NCBI RefSeq assembly: GCF_026339995.1
Contig: NZ_JAPEPT010000002.1
Coordinates: 545,001-609,000, forward strand
DNA length: 64,000 nt
Origin: Streptomyces sp. NBC_01481
GTDB taxonomy: Bacteria > Actinomycetota > Actinomycetes > Streptomycetales > Streptomycetaceae
Direction of reading: 5' to 3'
Shown: positions 28,485-35,676 of the stretch, piece by piece
How the letters are laid out: every line of letters begins with the position of its first letter
Position numbering within the stretch: the stretch's first letter is position 1
Notes under the pieces: generated by a model
What the model saw: the letters and a program-made list of their open reading frames with translations, nothing else
Database searches by the model: none
What the model was told of the DNA's origin: nothing
Made by a program: the position numbers and the translations under genes

Positions 28485-28859
28485 TCAGAACGCGTACGGA
28501 CCGAACCGGCCCCAGGCCACGACCAGGGCGAGGGCGAGGAGTACGGCGTTGACCGCGACGTTCTTGGTCTCGCCGCGCCTGCCGTGGGTGACGGCGGCAC
28601 CGACCATCACCACGGCGAGGCCGGTGGCGGCCAGCGGGACGAGGGCGGGCGCGATGTCCAAGACGGCGGGCAGGATCAGCCCGATCGCACCGAGCACCTC
28701 CGCCAGGCCTATGCCCTTCAGCGCGCCGGGCGGGAAGCTCTCGGCCCAGGCGCCGCTGCTCGCGACGACCTTCGCCTTCGGCTGGAGGAGCTTGCCGGCG
28801 CCGGATGCGAGGAAGAGCGCGGCCAGCAGGCCCGCGACCGTCCAGAGGGTGATGTTCAT
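28485..28859 (-). CDS. DoxX-family membrane protein
   Basis: The 124-residue protein has four membrane helices (about 4-20, 45-68, 70-90 and 100-118) and the DoxX pattern LFLASGAGKLLQP ... LAEVLGAIGLILP. Related Bacillus and Staphylococcus proteins (MhqP/CatD type) help against quinone and thiol stress. It is divergent from a MarR gene across 115 bp holding two palindromes, and one of these matches the site before the LLM operon. A quinone or redox role is plausible but inferred. GGAAGTCCCC precedes ATG. Confidence 0.82.
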   Translation of the reverse strand: MNITLWTVAGLLAALFLASGAGKLLQPKAKVVASSGAWAESFPPGALKGIGLAEVLGAIGLILPAVLDIAPALVPLAATGLAVVMVGAAVTHGRRGETKNVAVNAVLLALALVVAWGRFGPYAF

Positions 28860-28894
28860 GGCGGGGACTTCCTTCGACTTCGGATCGCGGGATG

Positions 28895-28917
28895 AGTTGA
28901 AGCTTCAACCCAGTTGG
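28895..28917 (-). promoter_or_regulatory. Operator-like palindrome before DoxX
   Basis: GTTGAAGCTTCAAC (28896-28909) is a perfect 14-base palindrome. It is followed by CCAGTTGG and lies 36 bp upstream of the DoxX start. The 16 bases from 28895 match 14 of 16 in front of the LLM operon. Confidence 0.55.
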
Positions 28918-28935
28918 TCCTCACCGTAGAAGCGG

Positions 28936-28955
28936 TCACTTGAAACGTCAAGTGA
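28936..28955 (+). promoter_or_regulatory. Operator-like palindrome before the MarR gene
   Basis: TCACTTGA and TCAAGTGA are perfect 8-base arms around AACG, ending 19 bp before the MarR start codon. TTGA...TCAA half sites are typical for MarR proteins, so autorepression is likely. Confidence 0.6.
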
Positions 28956-28974
28956 CTCGGGTAGGCTCGATGCC

Positions 28975-29475
28975 ATGAACGCGCACGACCGTGATCCGGA
29001 GGACCCGCACTGGCTGAACGAGCGGGAGCTCGCCGCCTGGCGGGCCTTCAGCGCGGCCATGATCAAGCTGCCCGCCGCGCTGGACGCTCAGCTGCAGCGA
29101 GACGCGGGACTGAACCAGTTCGAGTACCTCGTGCTCGCCGGGCTCTCCGAGTCCCCGGGCAGGACCCTGCGGATGAGCACCCTCGCCGTACTCGCCAACG
29201 GCTCGCTCTCCCGCCTCTCCCATGTCGTCAAACGCCTTGAGAACCGCGGCTATCTGCGCCGTGAGCCCTGCACCGAGGACGGCCGCTACACCAACGCCGT
29301 CCTCACCGACGAGGGCTGGGGCAAGGTCGTCGCGACCGCGCCAGGGCATGTGACGGCCGTACGGTCGCTCGTCGTCGACGCGCTGGAGCCCGAACAGTTC
29401 GACCAGCTCCGCGAGATCAGCGTGCGCATCCTGCAGGCGATGGACCCGGGACTGGACTGCCCCGGCGGCGGCTGA
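28975..29475 (+). CDS. MarR-family transcriptional regulator
   Basis: The 166-residue winged-helix protein contains NQFEYLVLAGLSESPGRTLRMSTLA (about 43-67), the recognition region NGSLSRLSHVVKRLENRGYLRRE (about 71-93) and the wing DGRYTNAVLTDEG. MarR proteins are dimers that leave DNA on binding phenolic or oxidising ligands. The two palindromes in the divergent DoxX-MarR spacer are likely targets, and similar sequences near the LLM operon and pirin suggest a small regulon. Confidence 0.9.
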   Translation: MNAHDRDPEDPHWLNERELAAWRAFSAAMIKLPAALDAQLQRDAGLNQFEYLVLAGLSESPGRTLRMSTLAVLANGSLSRLSHVVKRLENRGYLRREPCTEDGRYTNAVLTDEGWGKVVATAPGHVTAVRSLVVDALEPEQFDQLREISVRILQAMDPGLDCPGGG

Positions 29476-29561
29476 CGCCCAGTCACCCCACTGCGCCGCG
29501 CACCCGCCCGGTCGGCGGCGCACCGCTCGCGAGCGGCCCTCGGCCCGCGTTCCCTTGAGCT

Positions 29562-30497
29562 GTGCGGAGTTTCCTCTCAGCGGCGTCGGCGGTGCTGCTC
29601 GTCCTCGTCGCCCTCCTGACGCCGCTGAGCGCGCTCGCCGTCTGGGCCGACCGGGAGATGGGCGACACCGAAAGCTATGTCGCCACGATGGCGCCGCTCG
29701 CCGCCGACCCCGCCGTGCAGAACGCCGTCGCCGACCGCATCACCGACGAGGCCATGGCGAAGTTCGACGCGGGTCCCTTCCACGAAGGTGTACGGAACCT
29801 GCTGCACGAGGCCGTGTTCTCCTTCTCCGGCACCGACGCCTACAAAACTGCCTGGAACACGGTCAACCGCGCGGCGCACACCGCCGTCGAGCAGACGCTG
29901 ACCAGCGACAACGGGGACAGCGTGAGCATGGACCTGGGGCCCGTCATCGCGCAGGTCAAGCAACAGCTCAGCGACGAAGGGGTGCCGTTCGCGGACCACA
30001 TCCCCGTGGAGCGCACCCCGATCACGATCCTGGAGTCCGACAAGCTCGGCGTGGCGCGCAAGGTCTTCGACGGGCTGCAGATCGCGGGGGTGTGGCTGCC
30101 GGTGGCGACGCTGCTGCTCGCGGTGGCCGCGGTTCTGCTCGCCGCACGCCGGGTTGTCCGCGCCCTGATCGGCCTCGGCCTCGCCCTCGCGGTGGGCGGC
30201 GCCCTGCTGCGCCTCGCGGTCACGATCGGCCACGGCCTCGCCCTGGACGACCTCCCCCCGGACGTCGACCGCGCGGCGGCGGGGGCGGTGTACGACGCCC
30301 TCACGGAGACGCTGCGGACGACGTCGTGGTGGGTGGCGGGGGTGGGGGTGGGGATTGCGGTGGGGGCGTGGGGGGTGGGGCGGTGGCGGGGGGCGCGGGC
30401 TCGAGGAGTTCGATCGGGTGGGCCTCGCAGAAGGCTCGGCCGTACGAGGCCCAACCGCCCGCGAGCGCCCAACACCGGGCCTGTCTGCTGTCGTTGA
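29562..30497 (+). CDS. Membrane protein, unknown, with a G-run-rich 3' end
   Basis: The 311-residue protein has an N-terminal membrane helix (about 3-26), a long outside-facing region (about 27-170) and membrane helices at about 176-196, 199-222 and 252-272. The tail is Arg/Pro-rich. Similar Streptomyces integral membrane proteins exist, but no function is known to me. GTG 29562 has no strong ribosome site. The last helix is encoded by a dense set of G-runs (30331-30399). Confidence 0.75.
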   Translation: MRSFLSAASAVLLVLVALLTPLSALAVWADREMGDTESYVATMAPLAADPAVQNAVADRITDEAMAKFDAGPFHEGVRNLLHEAVFSFSGTDAYKTAWNTVNRAAHTAVEQTLTSDNGDSVSMDLGPVIAQVKQQLSDEGVPFADHIPVERTPITILESDKLGVARKVFDGLQIAGVWLPVATLLLAVAAVLLAARRVVRALIGLGLALAVGGALLRLAVTIGHGLALDDLPPDVDRAAAGAVYDALTETLRTTSWWVAGVGVGIAVGAWGVGRWRGARARGVRSGGPRRRLGRTRPNRPRAPNTGPVCCR

Positions 30498-30769
30498 TGG
30501 GGTGCTGGCCCTGCGACGGTCGGACGTTACGAGGTACTGGTCACGTAGCACCGCGGCTCACCGAGACCGCCGGAGTGCCGCACCTTCGGCTCTTGCGGTG
30601 GGCGACGCTCGTCGCCGGTGGCACATGCGCGGGAGCCCTGTGGGGAACCTGTGGCGCCGGGCGTGTCCATGGCAGTCATCTGCTAACTTCCTGACGGTTG
30701 TGACCTGGCCCAACTTCCCTGTCCGGAAGGTGCGTCGGGGTCGGGGACGCGGGAAACGGGGGAAAAGTC

Positions 30770-31153
30770 ATGACCTCTGCGAAGGGCTACCAGGTCGGGC
30801 ACAAGGGCATGTCGGGCCAGGCCGGCGAACTGGACGGTTCCGGCAACGACGTGGGCAAGATCCGCAAGGCCGTCGCCAGCACGATGTGCTACACGCAGGA
30901 CGCCCTCGGCGGCTCCGACACCGGGCCCGCGTTCAACGCGTTCGCGGCCGCCTGGGAGGCCGAGACCAAGGTCCTCGAAGCGGCCCTGCACGAACTCGCG
31001 GACAAGGTCCGCCTCTCCAGCCACGCGTACCGCGGTTCCGACATCGACGTCCGTACGGGGGCCCAGGCCGTCTCCGTCGGTTCGGCGGCCGACCCGGGCG
31101 TCAGCACGATGCCGGCCCATGCCCAGCGCCCGTCCGCGCTGGCCTCCTACTGA
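30770..31153 (+). CDS. WXG100/ESX-like type VII secretion-associated protein
   Basis: The 127-residue, mainly helical protein has SGQAGELDGSGNDVGKIRKAV followed by FNAFAAAWEAETKVLEAALHELADKV. This is a two-helix hairpin with a Trp62-x-x turn like WXG100/EspC-type proteins, although Trp-Glu-Ala replaces the usual W-x-G. Such proteins are small partners or substrates of type VII secretion. It starts the operon 14 bp ahead of the large effector-like gene. ATG follows ACGGGGGAAAAG. No secretion machinery (EccC, EccD) is in the window. The 30498-30769 spacer shows no gene. Confidence 0.7.
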   Translation: MTSAKGYQVGHKGMSGQAGELDGSGNDVGKIRKAVASTMCYTQDALGGSDTGPAFNAFAAAWEAETKVLEAALHELADKVRLSSHAYRGSDIDVRTGAQAVSVGSAADPGVSTMPAHAQRPSALASY

Positions 31154-31167
31154 CGGGGCACGCGTCC

Positions 31168-32745
31168 ATGACGGAATCCACGAACGACCGCAGGCAGAAG
31201 CTCGACGGCCTGCGCGGGCGCATCTCCTCGGCCGGCAGCAAGAACGACCTGATCGACGCGATCGAGGACGCCCTCGGCGTCTCGGCACCGGTCGGCGACC
31301 CGAAGGTGATCGAGGCCCTGGGCAAGCGCTACACCGGCCAGACCGACGAGGCCGACAAGGTGAGCGACCGGATCGACAAGATCGCCCGCAAGGGTCTGCC
31401 ACAGGTCTGGGTCGGCGACACGAGCGTCCTCGCCTCCGACGTGGTGGGCGCCGCCTCCCGCGACGCCCAGCAGATGATCGAGGCGTTCCAGGGCGGCGGC
31501 AAGGCACTGATCGCGCTGTCCGACGCGCTGGAGATCGCGCAGACCAAGGACGGCACCGGCCGCGGCAAGCTGCGCGAAGCCCGCACCATGCTCGGCGGCA
31601 AGGACGGCTTCTTCGACGATTGGCACGAGGACGACGACGAGGAGGACCTCCGTCTGCGGGCCCGCTCGCTGGCCTCCCACGGCGTCGACGACCTCCACAC
31701 GGCGGCCGCCGACGCCGACGACGCCGCCCGCGTCGCGGCCCGCGACCTCAACAAGTTCGCCGCCGAGGCCCGCGCCGGCCAGATGGACACCGACGAACTG
31801 ACCGCCGCCGACCGCCTCGCCCTCGCCGACACCAGCAACGTCGGCGGCGACGCCGAACTGAACGAGATCCTCAGCGCCAACGACCTCGAACGCTCGGGCC
31901 GCGCAATGGAGAACCTCTCGCCCGCCGAACGGGCCCGTATGGAACTGCTCCTGGCGAACGCGTCGAGCCCGCAGGAGAAGGCGTACCTCATGAAGGCCCT
32001 CGCCTCGGGCTACGACGTCGGCGAGGTCGAGAAGTTCGGCGGGAAGATCCACGGCAAGGACTCGACGTGGCTCCACGAGCACCTGGCGCCGGTCACCACC
32101 GGCATGACCCCGGGGCAGAAGGGGAAGGAGGACCAGAAGTTCGGTGACGAGAATTGGTCCCAGGACGACGCGACCTGCGTGCCGTCCTCGACGGTCACCG
32201 CGCGCGCCTTGGTCGATCCGGTCTACGCCCTCGAGCTCACCGGCGGTCCCGACGGCCAGGACAATGACCCCGATCACTTCCGCGAGCGTCTGCACGACGA
32301 GCAGTTCCGGATGAACGAGGAGGGCGACGGCGATTACGACGGCTGGTGGTGGGACCGCCACCCGGCCGGTATGGACTCCGACGGGCAGGAGGAGATCTCG
32401 AACAAGGAGATCGGCCCGCACACCGGCGACAAGTACGACACGCAGGACATGGACGGCGCCGACGACCGGCGCGGTGTCCTGCCCGACATCGAGAAGTCCG
32501 TGGCCGATGGCAAGCCGGTCCCCATCAACATCTCCCGCAAGGACGAGAACGGCGACTGGGTCGGCCACAGCCTGGTGATCGTCGGGCACGAGGACGGGAA
32601 GCTACAGGTCTACAACCCCTGGGGCACCACCGCGTGGGTGAGCGAGGACGACTTCATCAACGGCGACCTCAGCGCGGCCACCGACGACCGCTACTCAAAG
32701 GCCCACCACGGCGATGTCGAAACCGTCTACATCGAGCGGAACTGA
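31168..32745 (+). CDS. Putative type VII-secreted effector with C-terminal cysteine-protease-like domain
   Basis: A 525-residue protein without a signal peptide. Residues 1-150 are helical with a Trp81-Val-Gly turn; an acidic stretch (DDDEEDLR) follows near 155, and a second helical region near 200-310 contains SPQEKAYLMKALASGYDVGEV and IHGKDSTWLHEHLAPVT, a pattern I recall from actinobacterial toxin-like proteins. The C-terminus (about 325-525) has Cys337 in DDATCVPSSTV, His467 in GHSLVIVG and Asn483 in YNPWGTTAWVSEDDF, in the order and spacing of papain- or C39-like proteases. Its neighbours are a WXG100-like protein and a chagasin-like lipoprotein. Inference: an exported protease effector; not proven. 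Confidence 0.65.
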   Translation: MTESTNDRRQKLDGLRGRISSAGSKNDLIDAIEDALGVSAPVGDPKVIEALGKRYTGQTDEADKVSDRIDKIARKGLPQVWVGDTSVLASDVVGAASRDAQQMIEAFQGGGKALIALSDALEIAQTKDGTGRGKLREARTMLGGKDGFFDDWHEDDDEEDLRLRARSLASHGVDDLHTAAADADDAARVAARDLNKFAAEARAGQMDTDELTAADRLALADTSNVGGDAELNEILSANDLERSGRAMENLSPAERARMELLLANASSPQEKAYLMKALASGYDVGEVEKFGGKIHGKDSTWLHEHLAPVTTGMTPGQKGKEDQKFGDENWSQDDATCVPSSTVTARALVDPVYALELTGGPDGQDNDPDHFRERLHDEQFRMNEEGDGDYDGWWWDRHPAGMDSDGQEEISNKEIGPHTGDKYDTQDMDGADDRRGVLPDIEKSVADGKPVPINISRKDENGDWVGHSLVIVGHEDGKLQVYNPWGTTAWVSEDDFINGDLSAATDDRYSKAHHGDVETVYIERN

Positions 32746-32753
32746 GGGTGTCC

Positions 32754-33182
32754 ATGCCGTCTTCCCTGCGTACGGCGCCCGTGCTGGCCGCCCTGCTCCT
32801 CGTCCTCACCGGCTGCGGCGACTCCGAGTACGAGACCGACGAGCGGACTGTCTCGGTCGACCACGGCGAGAAGTTCACGCTGAAGGTCCCGGCCAGCCCA
32901 GAGCTCGGCCAGAACTGGTACCTGGCGGACCCGCGCCCGGACCCGGAAGTCCTGGAGTACCGGGGCTTCCGCGAGGACGACAGTGTCAGTGACGGAGCTC
33001 AGTTCTTCGACTTCACCGCACTCTCGCCCGGGAAGGCGACGGTGAAGCTGCTGTTCTGCCCCTACGCCCGGTGCAGCAGCGCCAACGAGGTCGCAGCGTC
33101 GCCGGTCCCGACGGCCACGAGCACCCCGAGGAACGCCGACCAGGAACCCGCCTACTACCTCTATACGATCACCGTCCGCTGA
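32754..33182 (+). CDS. Lipoprotein resembling chagasin-family (I42) cysteine-protease inhibitors
   Basis: The 142-residue protein has a lipoprotein signal with lipobox LLVLTG-Cys21, so it is anchored outside the membrane. The mature part is an all-beta pattern: GEKFTLKVPASPELGQNWYL at the position of the chagasin NPTTGY-W loop, GAQFFDFTALSPGKATVKLLF in place of the GxGG strand, and CPYARC near the RPW loop. The loop motifs are degenerate, so the assignment is by overall pattern. It begins 8 bp after the effector-like gene with GAGGG in front, which suggests co-expression. Likely role: inhibitor or immunity protein for the protease domain upstream. Confidence 0.6.
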   Translation: MPSSLRTAPVLAALLLVLTGCGDSEYETDERTVSVDHGEKFTLKVPASPELGQNWYLADPRPDPEVLEYRGFREDDSVSDGAQFFDFTALSPGKATVKLLFCPYARCSSANEVAASPVPTATSTPRNADQEPAYYLYTITVR

Positions 33183-33204
33183 GCCGGACCGGAACGGAAC
33201 GACG

Positions 33205-33666
33205 ATGGTCCACGACCGCTCCCCACGCACCGACGACGAGGTGCTCGCCACCACCGACATCGAGGCGCTGCTGCGCCACGGCCTCAGCCGCGCCACGTTC
33301 CGCACCGCGCTCTTCGGCGATGGTGCGATCGCCGCCGCCGTCACCCTCGACCGGCTCGGAGTGCTGCCGCGCTCGGTGGCGTACGTCGCGAAGATCGTCA
33401 GGGCCGGCGGCCTCTCGTACGCGGCCGGACTGCCCGAGCCCCTGCCGTCCACTGCCGCGTCCGCCCACCTGCGGGACTGGCTGGAGACCGCCGCGCAGGC
33501 CGCGGGCACACCAGACGACGAGGCGCGCGCCGCACGCTGGCTGGACACGGTCGCCAAGCTCATCGGCCTGCGCCGCGGCAGCCGGGCCGCGGGCGTCCCT
33601 CAGGCGCCCGTCCCGGCCTCCCCCGACCACGGGACGGCACCCCAACTGCGAGCGCTACGGCCATAG
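33205..33666 (+). CDS. Unknown 153-residue protein at the end of the effector operon
   Basis: The protein is mostly helical (TDIEALLRHGLSRATFRTAL, DDEARAARWLDTVAKLIGLR) with a Pro-rich tail and no signal or membrane segment. No family is recognised. It starts 22 bp after the inhibitor-like lipoprotein on the same strand and is convergent with the MBL gene (41 bp). Its position suggests co-transcription with the effector and lipoprotein, perhaps as an accessory or chaperone, but nothing in the sequence shows this. Confidence 0.6.
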   Translation: MVHDRSPRTDDEVLATTDIEALLRHGLSRATFRTALFGDGAIAAAVTLDRLGVLPRSVAYVAKIVRAGGLSYAAGLPEPLPSTAASAHLRDWLETAAQAAGTPDDEARAARWLDTVAKLIGLRRGSRAAGVPQAPVPASPDHGTAPQLRALRP

Positions 33667-33707
33667 TTGGGGGCGCATGTCACACCGCGTCCCGGACCCC
33701 CGACCCG

Positions 33708-34517
33708 TCACCTCACGTGGCCGAAACTCTCCGTGCTCAGCGTCGCGAACTCCTGCGCGTCGTGCGAGGAGAAGATCCGGATCAGCCTCGGGTCCGCCCT
33801 GCGCAGCTCCCTCAGGCGTTCCAGCTGCGTGAGGCGCTGGCCGTGGTTCTCCGCCACCAGCCGCTGGTGCAGCGCCAGCGGGCGGGGGCAGCGCGGCCTG
33901 CGCAGGTCCATCTCGCCGTGGAAGAAGTACGCGTCGCCCGCGTGCAGCAGCCAGCGGTCCGGCTGCTGGACCGCCACCGCGCAGTGGCCCCGCGTGTGCC
34001 CCGGCAGCGGGACCATCAGGACGTCCGGGAAGCGCAGGACACGGGACGCCGCGAAGCCGTGCCAGTTGGAGTCCGCCGTGTCGTGGACGGTCCAGCGCGG
34101 GCCGTGGATCCACTGCGCGGTGACGTAGCGGCCGGCGTCGAGGCGCGTGTCGCGGCGCATCGCCGCGCGGTACTCGTCGGCCATCACATGCACCCGCGCG
34201 TCGGGGAAGTCCGCGAGACCGCCCGCGTGGTCGAGGTCGAGATGCGTGAGCACGATGTCCTGCACGTCGCGCGGGTCGTATCCGAGCGCCCGTATCTGGT
34301 GGTACGCCGTGTGCGCCATGGCCAGTTGGGGCCGCATGGTCCGCCGGAAGAACGTGCCGAGCCGCCGCGGGTCGGCCACATCCGCGGAGCCGAGGCCCGT
34401 GTCGATGAGGACGAGGCTGCTGCCGGTCTCCACCAGCAGGCAGTGGGCGACCAGCGGGGCGCCGCCGACCGGATGCATCGGGGCGCAGTCGAGATGATGG
34501 ACGGTGGGCACAGACAT
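33708..34517 (-). CDS. MBL-fold metallo-hydrolase (AHL-lactonase-like)
   Basis: The 269-residue protein has the metallo-beta-lactamase signature THLDLDHAGG near residues 105-115 (HxDxDH), then GHTRGHCAV near 175, HAGDAYFF near 196 and a late histidine in SSHDAQEF. With HxDxDH and no signal peptide, it resembles AHL lactonases and related hydrolases. The substrate is unknown. It lies 17 bp after the NTF2-like gene on the same strand, divergent from a TetR gene, whose operator-like palindromes probably control both. Confidence 0.85.
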   Translation of the reverse strand: MSVPTVHHLDCAPMHPVGGAPLVAHCLLVETGSSLVLIDTGLGSADVADPRRLGTFFRRTMRPQLAMAHTAYHQIRALGYDPRDVQDIVLTHLDLDHAGGLADFPDARVHVMADEYRAAMRRDTRLDAGRYVTAQWIHGPRWTVHDTADSNWHGFAASRVLRFPDVLMVPLPGHTRGHCAVAVQQPDRWLLHAGDAYFFHGEMDLRRPRCPRPLALHQRLVAENHGQRLTQLERLRELRRADPRLIRIFSSHDAQEFATLSTESFGHVR

Positions 34518-34534
34518 GCGTGCGCGCCTCCGGC

Positions 34535-34816
34535 TTACGCGGGGAGAAGGAGCGACGGCGCGAAGCCGAGCCGGGCGGGCACGGTCGCGGGGGCGAAGTG
34601 GACGCGCTCGCAGACCAGTTCATCACGCCGGACGGGCCATGCCCTGCGGGTCGCCTCGTAGTAACCGGCGGCCTCCGCGGGCCCGTCGAAGAGCTGACCC
34701 GTCGCGACGATCTCGTACCGGGGGTGACCGAAGGTCTTCCGGGTGTCGTCGTACGCGTGCCGGTTCTCGCTCGCCATGTGCGCAAGGACGAGTGCCTCGC
34801 GCGCTTCCTTGCTCAT
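34535..34816 (-). CDS. NTF2/SnoaL-like protein, probably shortened
   Basis: The 93-residue protein starts MSKEAREALVLAHMASENRH and has KTFGHPRYEIVATGQLFDG and AEAAGYYEATRRAWP, matching the N-terminal half of SnoaL-like (NTF2-fold) proteins, which usually have 130-150 residues. After residue 68 the sequence (ELVCERVHFAPATVPARLGF) does not continue the fold and soon stops. This suggests truncation by deletion or frameshift. It may be non-functional or a short derivative. It precedes the MBL gene by 17 bp. Confidence 0.6.
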   Translation of the reverse strand: MSKEAREALVLAHMASENRHAYDDTRKTFGHPRYEIVATGQLFDGPAEAAGYYEATRRAWPVRRDELVCERVHFAPATVPARLGFAPSLLLPA

Positions 34817-34841
34817 CTTCCGGGCCCTCCAGGCCAGTCCA

Positions 34842-34868
34842 TTCCGTACTTACGCCGTAAGTACGGAA
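34842..34868. promoter_or_regulatory. Perfect 12-3-12 palindrome between NTF2-like and TetR genes
   Basis: TTCCGTACTTAC (34842-34853) and GTAAGTACGGAA (34857-34868) flank GCC. It lies 26 bp from the NTF2-like start and contains the half site ACTTAC, also present in the second palindrome. Typical of a TetR operator. Confidence 0.65.
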
Positions 34869-34879
34869 CCGAGAGAAGC

Positions 34880-34894
34880 ACTTACGCTGTAAGT
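34880..34894. promoter_or_regulatory. Second operator-like palindrome near the TetR gene
   Basis: ACTTAC and GTAAGT flank GCT, with the same core as the longer palindrome. It lies about 50 bp before the TetR start. Two sites suggest cooperative control of both divergent promoters. Confidence 0.6.
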
Positions 34895-34943
34895 CGTCAA
34901 GGAGTAGGGCACGAGTCCGCGAAACCCACCCAGGAGCCCCTCG

Positions 34944-35651
34944 ATGTCTGACGGAAGATCCCGTCAACACCCCACGGAGCGCAACACATCCGCCCCTGGC
35001 GAGGAGCGGGAACCCCGCGAGCCGCTGTCCCGGGAGCGGATCGTCGAGGCCGCGCTGACGATCATCGACAACGAGGGCGTGGACGCGCTCTCCATGCGCC
35101 GGATCGCCACCACCCTCGGCGTCCAGGCGATGTCGCTCTACAACCATGTCGACAGCAAGGCGGACGTCCTCGACGGAGTCACCGAGTTCATCACCCATGA
35201 CATGCAGCTCTCCCGCCGCTCCGGCGGCGGCTGGGAGGACGGCATCCGTTCGGTCGCGCACGCCTTCCGGCGGGCGTCCCTGCGCCACCCGCGCGCCTGC
35301 GAGCTCGTCCTCACCCGCCAGCTGTCCTCGCCCGGCGCGCTCCCCACCATCAACTGCTCCCTCGCCGTCCTGCTCGACCACGGCTTCGACGAGGCCGCCG
35401 CCGTGCACGCCCTGCGGCTGCTCATCGCCTTCCAGGTCGGCTCCCTGCTCCGGGAGTTCCATTCGCCGTCGGTCAAGGGTGAGGACGAGTCGGTGGTACG
35501 GGAGCGCACGGAGCAGCTCGCGAACTCGGGCTTCCCGGCGGTGGCAAAACTCGCGCCGAAGCTCGCGGTGATCGATCACGATGCGGAGTTCACCTTCGGG
35601 GTGGAGCTGCTGATCGACGCCCTCCGCCCGTATGCTCCGAAGGAGGACTGA
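34944..35651 (+). CDS. TetR-family transcriptional regulator
   Basis: The 235-residue regulator has an N-terminal helix-turn-helix (about 28-75; SRERIVEAALTIIDNEGVDALSMRRIA, LGVQAMSLYNHVDSKADVLDGV) after a flexible, charged leader. A helical C-terminal domain of the tetracycline-repressor type follows (about 90-235), with the ligand pocket. Two palindromes in the divergent spacer are the probable operators, so it should repress the NTF2-like/MBL pair and itself. AGGAGCCCC precedes ATG. Confidence 0.88.
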   Translation: MSDGRSRQHPTERNTSAPGEEREPREPLSRERIVEAALTIIDNEGVDALSMRRIATTLGVQAMSLYNHVDSKADVLDGVTEFITHDMQLSRRSGGGWEDGIRSVAHAFRRASLRHPRACELVLTRQLSSPGALPTINCSLAVLLDHGFDEAAAVHALRLLIAFQVGSLLREFHSPSVKGEDESVVRERTEQLANSGFPAVAKLAPKLAVIDHDAEFTFGVELLIDALRPYAPKED

Positions 35652-35676
35652 CCATCCCGCGGCTCGGAGGCCGGTT

